Positions 9,601-18,621 are shown, counted from the stretch's first letter. The stretch is 64,000 nucleotides of DNA from Proteus terrae (GCF_003144325.1 NZ_PENS01000002.1:248001-312000); one strand, 5' to 3'. Program-made: numbers and translations. The notes: generated by a model from the letters alone, not told the origin.

Positions 9601-9938
9601 GTCAGTGATAAAGTTTTTATTGCACGTTGATATTGCTCTGATTGAGGAAACTGAGTACCTAATTGAGTAAATAACTGTTGTGCTTTTGCATTATCTTTCT
9701 GTTTAACGGCAAACTGAATTTGCATTAATAAGATATTAGGATCATTGGGTTTAATTAACGCTAAACGATGCAACGATTGAGCCACTAACGCTTCATTTCC
9801 CGTGGATGTTCCTAATCTTACTTGCTCTTGCAAAAAGACTTCCGTTGCCTCTTCGCTGGCTTGTGTGACAGGCAAAATGCCTGTCAGCAAAAAGAGAGCA
9901 ATAACAGAGTGGCGATGTGTGTGACCAAATTGCCACAT
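6618..9938 (-). CDS. bcsC: Cellulose synthase outer-membrane export protein BcsC
   Basis: 1106 residues. A signal peptide (SVIALFLLTGILPVTQA) is followed by a long array of TPR repeats (about residues 30-680) that includes block A/B repeats such as NESALLGATDIVLEQGQ. The C-terminal part, about 330 residues, is rich in aromatic and alternating residues and ends in the BcsC beta-barrel block (THWFIGAAIDIQQAKNYTPS ... LRYSFDGW). The TPR scaffold lies in the periplasm and the 16-strand barrel exports the glucan. It is slightly shorter than E. coli BcsC (about 1157). It follows bcsB by only 3 bases. The endoglucanase gene bcsZ, usually between bcsB and bcsC, is absent. Ser/Thr-rich residues near 195-210 form a linker between TPR blocks. 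Confidence 0.95.
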   Translation of the reverse strand: MWQFGHTHRHSVIALFLLTGILPVTQASEEATEVFLQEQVRLGTSTGNEALVAQSLHRLALIKPNDPNILLMQIQFAVKQKDNAKAQQLFTQLGTQFPQSEQYQRAIKTLSLTTDVNRQKLQRAQLYRTAGRYDDALNLYDEIYRGVPPDETLALEYIQVLMQSSHDDKVDRLHHIYRQYPQNAKIANLYQQQSKSTVTTSTTSTASTVKPKTDVASLPIATLKQKVRQQPDNADVVGALGVRYSRANQRGAAIYYLSQALKLSPNHDNSGQWRSMFQANQYWHLLSKGDEALLKQDYKLAERYFNQLNKLSPYESEPYIGLGNIAVAQHQLDVAESHYLQALKYHPNHPATLHSLAALYRQQSHDKAQQFINSLTPRQYKNLAEDYGYIISGIRQDLASDDEHKEQYLSAIEKRKAIAKDYPNDVWNIYRLTDDLLITQQDSEAEEYFNQLNRRLPNDPSRLYAYALYLNKTGREPQALNTLKTIPLSQRSESMKALDSQLRFGEILAHAESLRAKGQEKQAVDYLFAHIPPEQKIQTYLLLADWAQERNNLEQALSYYHTVLNLEPNNESALLGATDIVLEQGQKTQAKYYLAKIETLSPNQFSSNSLRRVANAEKEVGNTEKAQHYFAYLTQKIETEPDSADPLVLRDIARFQRDEQHSQQAHYYYQQAMIKDGITDRLPKDNIEYTTLMRNDEKDNWLSRSLRADAHTLYRQQEWRFTLEHDYWGSSGSKGYSKLRAHTTMLQLDHPVYDGRFFWRADLVNLSSGKLGTSPYDSKFGTCYRTGCFPLEQKSFGVSPAIGWENSQWQWDFGTTPLGFEVTDWVGKIAYNHDLFNVGWAFDVHRRPVNSSQLAFAGQRDIWTNQTWGGVRRTGIRLSGSYDLGGKDGYWGEVSVDKLTGKNVEDNSSVRGMGGYYYKLINENNRRVSVGLSTMLWHYDKDLSGYTLGQGGYYSPQKYASLGIPINYRERTENWSWELSGSLSWSYSQTDDRKRYPLQNLISPDKFNRYINGFSPEDREEMMRLYYQERDAVDEGDSSNGFGYTARALVEHRVTPHWFIGAAIDIQQAKNYTPSHALMYLRYSFDGWNGDLDLPPNPLIPYADFK

Positions 9939-9941
9939 AGC

Positions 9942-12263
9942 TTAATCCTTAGCCGCTAAACGACGTTGGCTTCTTATTTTCATTGCTCGCCAAATAAGAA
10001 GAGAGACAAGAATAATGCCGATAATTGCCGCTAAACCAAGCCATATAGGGTGAGATGCAAACACATACCAAACTTCTTCCCACCAAGGTAAATAACCGAC
10101 GAAATAAGTGTCACCCACACGTAAGCTATTTACACCAGACTCTCTGACTAATACCACTGAACCATGCATTGCATCGCGCTTACCGCTATCACTAATTGCC
10201 TCATTTAACAGTTTGTAACCTTGTGTACTATCAGCTAATAGAGCGACAACGCTACGTTGTGAAAAGAATGGGGATTGGAAACCAATAATTGCACCCATTG
10301 AGCCTTTAGACGTCAGGGAGATACGGCTATCAGGACGTTTATCAGTGGGTTGATAACTTGTGTGGCTAAAGATACTGATCTCACGAGAAGGCAGAGTAAT
10401 TTCACTACGTGCTTTATCAATCAGTACATTCATCTGTTTATCATTATTTAATGCAGGTGGAATTGTGCCGATAAGTAGCAAATCTACATCCCTTTTTTGC
10501 ACATCCTCTAATGAATCGGTTAATGAAACATTCAGTGCAGGATAACCTGTTTGAGCACCGATATTCCCGGTTGAAATTAATAGAGTAGACAACTGAGTTG
10601 GAGATGGTTGCTGATTAACAAAAATCAGAGTTTCGGACAGATCTGCATAACGGCTAAATGGGAAGCCTGCGTGGCTGTAAACCCGCAAGTCAGGCAATGC
10701 AATATAGTGTCGATAATCACCGGTGAAGTTAAAACTAGATAAATCATCAATTGCCACTGCATTTGGAACAGGTTGATAAGTAATACATTGATCTACTGAT
10801 CCCCCCGGAATTGGATTGGTATAATCAAAGGCAAATGTAATTTGGTTACGTTCACCTAGTTTTACAGCAGGAATATTCAATAAATTCTTATGCTCAATCC
10901 AGCCCTGAATAAGCGGTAAATAAGCGATAACAAGATTATCTTTTTTATCTTTCTCAAGAGGATAAGCTTTAATGAAATGGTCGTTTACTGAGATAGACAT
11001 ACGAGAGGCATCTTGAAACGCAGGTGCGGTATAACGATAACGCAATTGCATTTGTAATCCCGTATTATTAAACATAAAGAGATCAGGCGGTAACGTCATA
11101 TTCAACGTAATAGGATTCGGTTTTAATCCGCGAGATTGCAACTGGCCTTCGTAGTCTTGCAATGTATTAAAATAGATAGGTTTATTCAACTGTACCCATT
11201 TGGGCGCATCATAAGGCTCACGAGGGATCAATTTTTCTACTTCATTAATTGTAACGATATTTCCTCTGAAAATAACTTGTCCACGGGCTATTCCGTTTAC
11301 GGCAGTGATCAAATCATTATCATCCCGTCCCATAATAAGAAGTAATTTAATATAAGGATTGGTTGGGTGTGTCAGCATTTCGATAGTTGGCGCTTTAACA
11401 TCGGGATGCTGTTTTAAAAATACTGGTTTTTGTTTATTAGTTGCAAAAACAATACTGTGTTGATTTGGTAAAGCATCATAATAAACAGGGTAATTTTGCT
11501 TACGCCAATCAACTTGAGTACCAAACCAAGAAGAGAGTATAGCAGCCGCCTTTTGTTGAACTAAATTAGGTGATTGATTGAATACCATCGGCAGTGTTAA
11601 TTCACCAAAATCACGGCTGTCAAAAAATGGCTCTGGGAAGTACGCTAATTCATTACCTAAACGGAGTGAATGAAAGGTCAAATTTAATTGACTACTTTTA
11701 CTCACATCAAGCCAGAGTGTCGTATTTGCTTGGTTTTCACAAATTTCACGATAATGGCCAATAAAAGAGAGTTTTATATGATTAAAATCTTGAATAAATA
11801 AAGGATCAATTGGGATCGTAATTTGGTTTTTCTTACCTAAATCTTCCTGTTTTAAGGTAATAACTCCCATCAATTCATCATTCAAATAGACATTAAGATG
11901 AGATTCCACAGGAAGGAGTGACGGAGATGGTGTAAATTCTAAATCGAGAGTCGCTTTTGAAACATATTCATCACTACGTACACCAAATTCTAAATAGCCG
12001 TCAGGGCTAACACCTGTTAAATGAAGAGCGCCATAACTAGGTGCTGTCTCTGCAAATTTTAATATCTTCTGACGAGTAGAAGGTATGACATCAGCAGAAG
12101 GCAGTTGTGTATTTCCAATACCTACTTGAGAAATAACTTCAGGAGCTGCTTCAGTTAGTGTAACGGGGGGGGCTGAAATATTAGTTTGCGCCTCTTGCGT
12201 TTCATTTCCATGAACCGAAGAAGTGAGCATAAATAAGGCAAATATGAGAAAACGTTTTTTCAT
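9942..12263 (-). CDS. bcsB: Cyclic-di-GMP-binding cellulose synthase subunit BcsB
   Basis: 773 residues with an N-terminal signal peptide (MKKRFLIFALFMLTSSVHG) and a C-terminal membrane anchor (LAAIIGIILVSLLIW) with a basic cytoplasmic tail. The periplasmic part has the two jelly-roll/flavodoxin-like repeats of the family. BcsB guides the growing chain through the periplasm and holds BcsA active. It lies 59 bases downstream of bcsA and is followed after 3 bases by bcsC, so the genes are operonic. The family name refers to c-di-GMP because of historical assignments; the nucleotide itself is bound by BcsA. Confidence 0.95.
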   Translation of the reverse strand: MKKRFLIFALFMLTSSVHGNETQEAQTNISAPPVTLTEAAPEVISQVGIGNTQLPSADVIPSTRQKILKFAETAPSYGALHLTGVSPDGYLEFGVRSDEYVSKATLDLEFTPSPSLLPVESHLNVYLNDELMGVITLKQEDLGKKNQITIPIDPLFIQDFNHIKLSFIGHYREICENQANTTLWLDVSKSSQLNLTFHSLRLGNELAYFPEPFFDSRDFGELTLPMVFNQSPNLVQQKAAAILSSWFGTQVDWRKQNYPVYYDALPNQHSIVFATNKQKPVFLKQHPDVKAPTIEMLTHPTNPYIKLLLIMGRDDNDLITAVNGIARGQVIFRGNIVTINEVEKLIPREPYDAPKWVQLNKPIYFNTLQDYEGQLQSRGLKPNPITLNMTLPPDLFMFNNTGLQMQLRYRYTAPAFQDASRMSISVNDHFIKAYPLEKDKKDNLVIAYLPLIQGWIEHKNLLNIPAVKLGERNQITFAFDYTNPIPGGSVDQCITYQPVPNAVAIDDLSSFNFTGDYRHYIALPDLRVYSHAGFPFSRYADLSETLIFVNQQPSPTQLSTLLISTGNIGAQTGYPALNVSLTDSLEDVQKRDVDLLLIGTIPPALNNDKQMNVLIDKARSEITLPSREISIFSHTSYQPTDKRPDSRISLTSKGSMGAIIGFQSPFFSQRSVVALLADSTQGYKLLNEAISDSGKRDAMHGSVVLVRESGVNSLRVGDTYFVGYLPWWEEVWYVFASHPIWLGLAAIIGIILVSLLIWRAMKIRSQRRLAAKD

Positions 12264-12322
12264 TATTGTTACCCATGATCTTATTGTTTATGAATAAATT
12301 CCCAGAAAACTGAGTTTTTCCT

Positions 12323-14908
12323 TCAAGACTGATGAAATATTTGTGAAACATTAACGCGTTGAGGGAGTAACGATGAAAGCCACAGCAAAAACAAACCGAG
12401 TAAGCGAAATGTGGCGTAAATAAAGTAAGGTGCACGCTTTAACAAGGTGTTATAACCTTGCATGCTGATAAAAATAATGTTCTTGAGACTGTTTAAAGGC
12501 CTGTCGGCTGGGAGTTCGTTTTGCCAATCAGCCCATGTATCGGCTCGCTCAAAAGTACAAGCGGTAAATTGGATAGCTTTTTGTGTTGTCATTTCAAGAA
12601 GTTGTAATCCAATAATTTGCCCATCAATACGTGAAATATTGGCATTAAAGGCATGTTCGCGCTGATTTTCACTGAGTAATAGAGTGATGTTTTCATTTGT
12701 AGAGAGTGAAAGAGTGACATTATCAGGTAATAGAATGGCACAGCTATTATCAGAAAAATCATAGAGATAACAGCGATAGAGAGAGCCATTATTTAACAGC
12801 AACATAGCAGGAACTTTAACGCGAACGCGAGGGAAACGGCGTTGTTGCTTTGTTTCGACAGAAACTGCAATTGCAACACCGAGTAAGATAAGGTTATAGC
12901 AAACCCACAATAAACACATCACAACAGCCCAAACTTCATCAGGATCGCCTGTTGCAATACGCCAAAAGGCAAACAAAATACCCAGTAAATTTAGGTTGAG
13001 AAAGAGTAAATAAGGGCGGTTAATTCGCCAATCGACAAAGCCTTTTTCCATCACGCCACCCTTGCCAGTAACGTTGAAAGTTCCTTTATGAGGAGAGAAA
13101 AGAGTACTCAACACTGGGCGGGTGGTGTACCACGCCAAAATCGTTTCATAAACTTCACCCCAAAATGAGTGGCGATAAGTACCTTGTAACTTCGCACTCG
13201 CGAGTGAAATATGGATCAAATACGGCACAACATAGAGGGCGATGGCAACCGCAGGCGCATAAATGATATAGGCATGGAAAAAAAGAAACGTCAGCGGTGC
13301 AAGTAAGAAAACCATCCGTGGAATGCCAGAGAAAAAGTGCAACATGGCATTTAAGTAACAAAGACGTTGTGGCAGGCTCAAGCCTTTACCAAAGAGTGGA
13401 TTATCAAGTCGGAATATTTGCACCATTCCTCTCGCCCAACGAATGCGTTGACCTATATGAGCGGATAATGATTCTGTCGCTAAACCAGCGGCTTGTGGAA
13501 TACGAATATAAGCTGATCTCCAGCCATGACGGTGTAAACGTAATGAGGTATGTGCATCTTCTGTAACTGTTTCAACAGCAATACCACCAATTTCATCCAA
13601 TGCACTACGACGTAAAACGGCACATGAGCCACAGAAAAACGTTGCATTCCAAGTGTCATTACCATCTTGAACTAATCCGTAAAAGAGAGTGCCTTCATTC
13701 GGTGTTTCACGGAAATTACCTAAATTACGTTCAAAAGGATCGGGTGAGAAAAAATGGTGAGGTGTTTGTACTAAAGCCATTTTTTCATCTTTTAAAAACC
13801 ATCCCATCGTAAATTGTAGAAATGAACGTGTTGGAATATGGTCGCAGTCAAAGATAGCGACAAATTCGCCAGAAGCGAGTGTTAAGGCATGATTGATATT
13901 ACCTGCCTTAGCAAAATCGTGTTTTTCTCGTGCGATATAACGAATACCCAATTCTTGAGCAAATGCTTTAAATTCAGGACGATCACCATCATCAAGCAGA
14001 TAAATAGTGAGCTTATCTTTAGGCCAATCTAAATTTAAGCTGGCATAGATTGTAGGTTTAACAACTTGTAAATCTTCGTTATAGGTAGGAATGAAAATAT
14101 CAACGCTTTGCCATTGTGTAATGTCTTCAGGCATAGAAACGGGTTTTCGATGCAGTGGCCAAATACATTGCATAAAACTGAGGAATAACACACACCAGGC
14201 ATAAGTTTCAGCCAATAAAAGCAGTAAACCGCAAAATAAGCTAAAATTATCAATCCAATAAAGGGTTGATTGATAACGCCACCAAATATATCGACATGCA
14301 ATTGTTAGTGCCAACATAACCATTGCGATTGAAGAGAAACGTCCTGGAATATCACGGATAGCTAAGGCAACTAGCCAAAGGACAATCACAAAAACAAACT
14401 GGAACGTAAGATCAAACGGCTGAGTGATACTGAGCAAAATAAAGAAAATGGCAGAAATAGCGATGACGAAATAGAGAGCATACTGCCAAAATGGTGTGGC
14501 TTTTTTCTTATAGTCAATGATGTCAATTGCGATAGGAGTGATATGAATAAAGAGTTTTTTGTATGTCTTTCGAATATAGGAAATCAGTTGTGTGGGTTTT
14601 TTAATCAGCAAATGCGCGACATAATGACAAGCTAGCCAAATGCTTTGCAACAAATAGCGTAGAGGATCAAAAACTTTGGGGCAACGAGGATCAATATGAG
14701 GATATAACTCTCGTTGTTTTCTGGCAATTCTCCGCCAAAAAGGAGATTCCATCCGTAAAAAAAACCACATAATGCCCATAAATAGCTCGCTAATAATAGC
14801 CGCGCTACGAGATGCACCGTTATGGCGATAAAACTTGTAGTAACGAATAAGAATATGTTGTGTCATATTCTTTTCGACTTTTTTCGTGGCATCGTAAGAT
14901 GATGGCAT
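12323..14908 (-). CDS. bcsA: Cellulose synthase catalytic subunit BcsA
   Basis: 861 residues, near the E. coli length. GT2 catalytic motifs are complete: the DDG at 306-308, DCD at 354-356, TED at 449-451 and QRIRW at 487-491, among multiple membrane helices. The C-terminal PilZ domain has the c-di-GMP-binding RxxxR (R690-R694, RRFPR). The second PilZ motif reads D717-F-S-D-N-S722, so the usual final glycine of D/N-x-S-x-x-G is serine. The start at 14908 has an AAGGA ribosome site and overlaps the bcsQ stop (TAATG); a later Met at residue 15 is an alternative. UDP-glucose is polymerised to beta-1,4-glucan and translocated across the inner membrane when c-di-GMP is bound. Confidence 0.97.
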   Translation of the reverse strand: MPSSYDATKKVEKNMTQHILIRYYKFYRHNGASRSAAIISELFMGIMWFFLRMESPFWRRIARKQRELYPHIDPRCPKVFDPLRYLLQSIWLACHYVAHLLIKKPTQLISYIRKTYKKLFIHITPIAIDIIDYKKKATPFWQYALYFVIAISAIFFILLSITQPFDLTFQFVFVIVLWLVALAIRDIPGRFSSIAMVMLALTIACRYIWWRYQSTLYWIDNFSLFCGLLLLLAETYAWCVLFLSFMQCIWPLHRKPVSMPEDITQWQSVDIFIPTYNEDLQVVKPTIYASLNLDWPKDKLTIYLLDDGDRPEFKAFAQELGIRYIAREKHDFAKAGNINHALTLASGEFVAIFDCDHIPTRSFLQFTMGWFLKDEKMALVQTPHHFFSPDPFERNLGNFRETPNEGTLFYGLVQDGNDTWNATFFCGSCAVLRRSALDEIGGIAVETVTEDAHTSLRLHRHGWRSAYIRIPQAAGLATESLSAHIGQRIRWARGMVQIFRLDNPLFGKGLSLPQRLCYLNAMLHFFSGIPRMVFLLAPLTFLFFHAYIIYAPAVAIALYVVPYLIHISLASAKLQGTYRHSFWGEVYETILAWYTTRPVLSTLFSPHKGTFNVTGKGGVMEKGFVDWRINRPYLLFLNLNLLGILFAFWRIATGDPDEVWAVVMCLLWVCYNLILLGVAIAVSVETKQQRRFPRVRVKVPAMLLLNNGSLYRCYLYDFSDNSCAILLPDNVTLSLSTNENITLLLSENQREHAFNANISRIDGQIIGLQLLEMTTQKAIQFTACTFERADTWADWQNELPADRPLNSLKNIIFISMQGYNTLLKRAPYFIYATFRLLGLFLLWLSSLLPQRVNVSQIFHQS

Positions 14909-15645
14909 TATGGCTGTCCTTCTTTCCTCTCAAATAACGAAAAACACCATTGAGCGAGTTGCGATATTTCTTCTACTAACATGCAATTAGCTCGATAATC
15001 ATATAAAGGTAAACGTGAGGCACAGGTTTCTAGCGAGGCTTCATCTCGATGAAGAACGACAGGGCATAATGGAAATGGTGTTGTTTGCCAAAATTGATAA
15101 AAATCTTGGTGAATTTGGCTGGTGGCACGAAATTGGTTAATCAGTACGTATTCAGTTTCAATAAATTCGTGCTGGTGAAGGCGAATATGGCAGTTGCTTT
15201 CTGCCATTGCTACAGTGAAAAAAATATCCGCTTTTTCTATCCAAGGTGTGAAAAGAGTGTCTTCTACATGCTGTAAATCCATTAAAATAATGGCATCAGG
15301 GTGTAACTGAATAAATGTCGTTAAAAAATGGGTAAGCTGTTGTTTTGCTGAAAATGACAATTGTAAGAGCAAATTATCCTTCATATTAACCAAACCAAAA
15401 GGTAACACTTGGTAGTGTGGTCGATAGTAAAAAATACTCTCCTCTATTGGTGTTTCTGCTAATAATGCCTGACTTAATGTGGTATTTTTTTGCTGTACAG
15501 GAAAATAAAAAGATAAAATATTCTCGGTACAATTATCAATAATAAGCACTTCTTTATTTTGTTGGTTAAATTGTCGAGCAAGGGCAATTGCTGTGGACGT
15601 TGTACCCACTCCACCTCTGAGTCCTTTTAATACAATAAGTGGCAT
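14908..15645 (-). CDS. bcsQ: Cellulose biosynthesis protein BcsQ (ParA/MinD-like ATPase)
   Basis: 245 residues from the ATG at 15645, which is preceded at normal spacing by GAGG. An ATG at 15657 overlaps the bcsR stop (ATGA) but has no ribosome site of its own. The deviant Walker A motif KGLRGGVGTTST near the N-terminus marks a SIMIBI/MinD-type ATPase. Blocks ANCHIRLHQ (here SNCHIRLHQ) and LHRDEA are conserved with E. coli BcsQ. It is an essential partner of BcsR, helping polar localisation and assembly of the synthase. It is coupled to bcsR upstream and bcsA downstream by overlapping start/stop codons. Confidence 0.93.
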   Translation of the reverse strand: MPLIVLKGLRGGVGTTSTAIALARQFNQQNKEVLIIDNCTENILSFYFPVQQKNTTLSQALLAETPIEESIFYYRPHYQVLPFGLVNMKDNLLLQLSFSAKQQLTHFLTTFIQLHPDAIILMDLQHVEDTLFTPWIEKADIFFTVAMAESNCHIRLHQHEFIETEYVLINQFRATSQIHQDFYQFWQTTPFPLCPVVLHRDEASLETCASRLPLYDYRANCMLVEEISQLAQWCFSLFERKEGQP

Positions 15646-15653
15646 AGTTAGCC

Positions 15654-15845
15654 TCATTTAGTCATGTAATGAAATGCATTAAGTAATGGCCATCGATAAA
15701 TAAGCACACTATTTTGTTCTTCTTTATTGATATCCTGATAGTGATAATTATTTAATGAAAATAATTTTTTTAGTTTATCAATGTCCTTATTTAGATTATT
15801 TTTTTCTATTTTCATATTTGAGTTAATAAAACTTTCATTTTTCAT
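15654..15845 (-). CDS. bcsR: Cellulose biosynthesis protein BcsR
   Basis: 63 residues, very Asn- and Lys-rich, with codon use as AT-rich as the flanking intergenic DNA. The region from DIDKLKKLFSL to YRWPLLNAF matches E. coli BcsR (YhjR), where DIVALKQAFSL and KRWPLLAEF occupy the same places. The start at 15845 has AGAGG at 9 bases. BcsR binds BcsQ and controls assembly of the cellulose synthase complex. It is the first gene of the bcsRQABC operon and its TGA overlaps a possible bcsQ ATG. Confidence 0.88.
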   Translation of the reverse strand: MKNESFINSNMKIEKNNLNKDIDKLKKLFSLNNYHYQDINKEEQNSVLIYRWPLLNAFHYMTK

Positions 15846-16705
15846 TTTAATAACCTCTGGATAAAAGAAAAATAAATTTCTATCAAAATTAAAATCTCGA
15901 TAAAATAGTGGTTAATTAATGGTGTGTTATATTTATTTAAGCTTTCTATTTTAGAGTATGCTTTAAAATACATTATTTCAATTACGTAAAAACACATAAA
16001 ATAGATATTTATTGTCTTATTTTCATAAATGATGACTATTGGTTTTATTTTTTATATTTTATTGGTTTTTTTTAATTACGCTCACTAAATAATAACTGAA
16101 AGAGTTTAGCTGCAAAATAAAGCAATAAAAAAGAAATGTAAATTAGCTGTTTATAACAATATATTAAACTATTCAAATCCGATAATCGTTATTATGTATT
16201 GATCTATATCATTTTTAATATAATAATCATTATTTTTAGTCTTTTAGTGATTGTTTATGTTCTTATATTTGGGTTTTTGTTTACTTGTTGATATTTATGT
16301 TTGTTGGTTGTTATGTGTTGTTATTAATGTGTACTTTGTTTTGTGTTTGTTTCGAAATATAAAAATAAGATAACTCTGTGTTTCATTATTTAATGTAAAT
16401 AATTCATCACTTTTAAAAATAGACGCTATTATATAAATAGAACGTTGAGTGTTTTGTTTTTAAATCCAGCTTAAATAAGTTGGCTATCGCAATTGTCTTT
16501 CTTTTATATAAGAGGTCAGTATTTCCTGGCGAGATTTTCTTTTTTGTTGTTTTTTATTTAAGGGTTTTTACTTGGTTTTAAATAAATATTCTCTTATATG
16601 TTTATTTAGTAGTTAATTAAATATCAGAAGTAATAAAAAGACAGATGTGAGTAATCATATAACTGTCGAATTGGATTCATTTATACTAAAGAGTAGGAAA
16701 TCAAA
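15846..16705. other. Gene-free divergent promoter region between bcsR and bcsG
   Basis: About 860 bases of very AT-rich DNA separate the two divergent cellulose transcription units. No credible open frame is present; in particular I found neither bcsE nor bcsF. The plus strand from about 16241 to 16353 is strongly skewed to G and T and contains only about five C residues, so the minus strand is an A/C-rich, G-poor tract. The bcsG ribosome site (TAGGA) is at 16695. I cannot place the promoters with confidence in such AT-rich DNA. Confidence 0.7.
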
Positions 16706-18451
16706 ATGAACAAATCTAATACAACCCAGTTCGATTTTTTACATTACTGGCATGGGTTGGGAGCATGGAATTTCTATTTTTTATTAAAGTTTGTTTTACT
16801 TTGGTATGGTTATTTAAATTTTGATGCTTTTAGCAATTTACTTTTTCTAGCCTTTTTATTGTTCCCATTACCAAAAAATATTTGGCATAAAATGCGTAAT
16901 TGGGTCGCTATCCCAATAGGGATAATATTATTTTACCACGATACTTGGTTACCCAGTTTTTCAACGGTTCTTGCACAAGGTGGACAGCTTAAACAGTTTT
17001 CCTTTGATTATCTTGTTGAGTTAACTGTTAATTTTATTAATATCAAAATGATAGGTGTCGCCTTTATTTTGTTAGTGGGCTACCTTTTTATTGAACAGTG
17101 GGTAAGGGTATCCGTTTTTATTATTGCGGGGGTGTTGTGGTTAAATCTTGGTGGGTTTACTCATTTTTCTCAAGGTGTGGTGCCTGCTGTTTCCGCTAAT
17201 TCTTTTACGCAAGAAAGTAACATTAGTACAGAAAAAAACACGGTAGTAGCTAAAGATACTGAAGTATTACCAGCATCAGTTGAACCGCAAGTTTCCTCCG
17301 AAGTTGTACCAACTAAAGAAGTAGAGACTGTGTCTATTAATACCGTTTATCCACCACAAAAACTGAAGGCCACTAATAAGGTATTGGATGATTGGTTAAC
17401 TCAGTTTTATGGTTATGAGAAAAAACGTATAACACCATTTCCTGCGCAATTAGCAGCCAATGCTCAGCCTTTTGATATCTTAATTATTAATATTTGTTCA
17501 CTTTCTACTGCAGATGCGGCAGCTATTGGACTACAAGAACACCCTATTTGGGGTAACTTTGATGTGTTATTTAGTCACTTTAATACCGTATCTTCTTATA
17601 GCGGTCCCGCATCATTAAGATTATTACGCGCGAGTTGTGGTCAGACTTACCACTCTGATTTATACGATCCCGCAGATGCACAATGTTTACTGATGAATAA
17701 TCTGGCTTCGTTGGGATTTGCCAAGAAATTGGTTCTTGATCATAACGGGAAGTTTGGTAATTACCTCAAAGAAATTCAGCAACTCGGTGATCTTAATATC
17801 GCCTTACAAGATCAAGAAAATCTTTCTCATCAAATTACCGCATTTGATGGCACCAAAATTTACAACGATAAGGAAACATTACAACGTTGGTTGAAAGCGC
17901 GTGAAGAGTCTAATGAGAGTCGCTCTGTGACCTTTGTGAACTTGGTATCATTACATGATGGTAACCGTTATGTAGGCGAAAATAACACCGCTGATTATGG
18001 CAAACGCGCTTCTACATTACTTGATGACTTAGATGGCTTTATGAATGAGCTAGATAAGAAAGGAAGAAAAGTGATGGTGGTGATTGTGCCTGAACATGGT
18101 GCCGCGTTACAAGGCGATAAGACACAAATGTCAGGTTTAAGAGATATTCCAAGCCAAAGTATTACTACCGTTCCTGTTGGTATTCGTTTCACAGGAATAA
18201 AGGATAGAGCACAATTTTATCCTCCTGTGATTGTCGATGAACCTAGCAGCTATTTGGCTATCTCTGAACTTATTTCTCGTAATGTGAATGGTGATGTTTT
18301 TAACCAATCTGTTATTGATTGGAACGCCTTAGCCAGTGAGCTTCCTAAAACTGCCAATGTTGCGGAAAACCAAGCTACGGTTGTGGTTGATTATCAAGGA
18401 CAGTCTTATATCAAGTTAAATGGAGGTGAGTGGATTAACTACCCTAACTAA
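16706..18451 (+). CDS. bcsG: Cellulose phosphoethanolamine transferase BcsG
   Basis: 581 residues. About four to five N-terminal membrane helices (residues 20-150) are followed by a Ser/Thr/Glu-rich linker (160-215) and a periplasmic alkaline-phosphatase-fold domain. The block SSYSGPASLRLLRASCGQ contains the predicted nucleophile Ser299 (equivalent to E. coli Ser278 by motif), and VPEHGAAL carries metal ligands. BcsG transfers phosphoethanolamine from phosphatidylethanolamine to cellulose. It is divergent from bcsRQABC. In E. coli it is the third gene of bcsEFG; here bcsE and bcsF are missing. BcsF normally recruits BcsE, so the accessory module appears cut down to the modifying enzyme alone. 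Confidence 0.94.
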   Translation: MNKSNTTQFDFLHYWHGLGAWNFYFLLKFVLLWYGYLNFDAFSNLLFLAFLLFPLPKNIWHKMRNWVAIPIGIILFYHDTWLPSFSTVLAQGGQLKQFSFDYLVELTVNFINIKMIGVAFILLVGYLFIEQWVRVSVFIIAGVLWLNLGGFTHFSQGVVPAVSANSFTQESNISTEKNTVVAKDTEVLPASVEPQVSSEVVPTKEVETVSINTVYPPQKLKATNKVLDDWLTQFYGYEKKRITPFPAQLAANAQPFDILIINICSLSTADAAAIGLQEHPIWGNFDVLFSHFNTVSSYSGPASLRLLRASCGQTYHSDLYDPADAQCLLMNNLASLGFAKKLVLDHNGKFGNYLKEIQQLGDLNIALQDQENLSHQITAFDGTKIYNDKETLQRWLKAREESNESRSVTFVNLVSLHDGNRYVGENNTADYGKRASTLLDDLDGFMNELDKKGRKVMVVIVPEHGAALQGDKTQMSGLRDIPSQSITTVPVGIRFTGIKDRAQFYPPVIVDEPSSYLAISELISRNVNGDVFNQSVIDWNALASELPKTANVAENQATVVVDYQGQSYIKLNGGEWINYPN

Positions 18452-18509
18452 CTTTTTATAGGAAACAGTTTCATCATAAATCTATGTTCTCGTTTTCTCT
18501 TATTGAGAT

Positions 18510-18537
18510 CCCCGTATGATTGCGGGTTTTTTTTTAT
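18510..18537 (+). terminator. Intrinsic terminator of bcsG
   Basis: A short GC stem CCCGTA/TGCGGG (one G-T pair, 4-base loop) is followed by nine T residues, about 60 bases after the bcsG stop. Confidence 0.85.
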
Positions 18538-18559
18538 GAGTTTGATAAATAGAAGCCAA

Positions 18560-18592
18560 TAAAAAGACCACATCTATAAAGATGTGGTCTTA
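18560..18592 (-). terminator. Intrinsic terminator of metK
   Basis: A perfect 11-bp stem AAGACCACATC/GATGTGGTCTT with a 6-base loop is followed on the minus strand by TTTT, 30 bases past the metK stop. Confidence 0.88.
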
Positions 18593-18621
18593 TCAATAAC
18601 GTGATGTTATTGGCAAAAGAT

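Noticed and set aside
12202-12435. Frame across the bcsA-bcsB junction
   Set aside because: It overlaps the ends of both genes in another frame and has no family resemblance.
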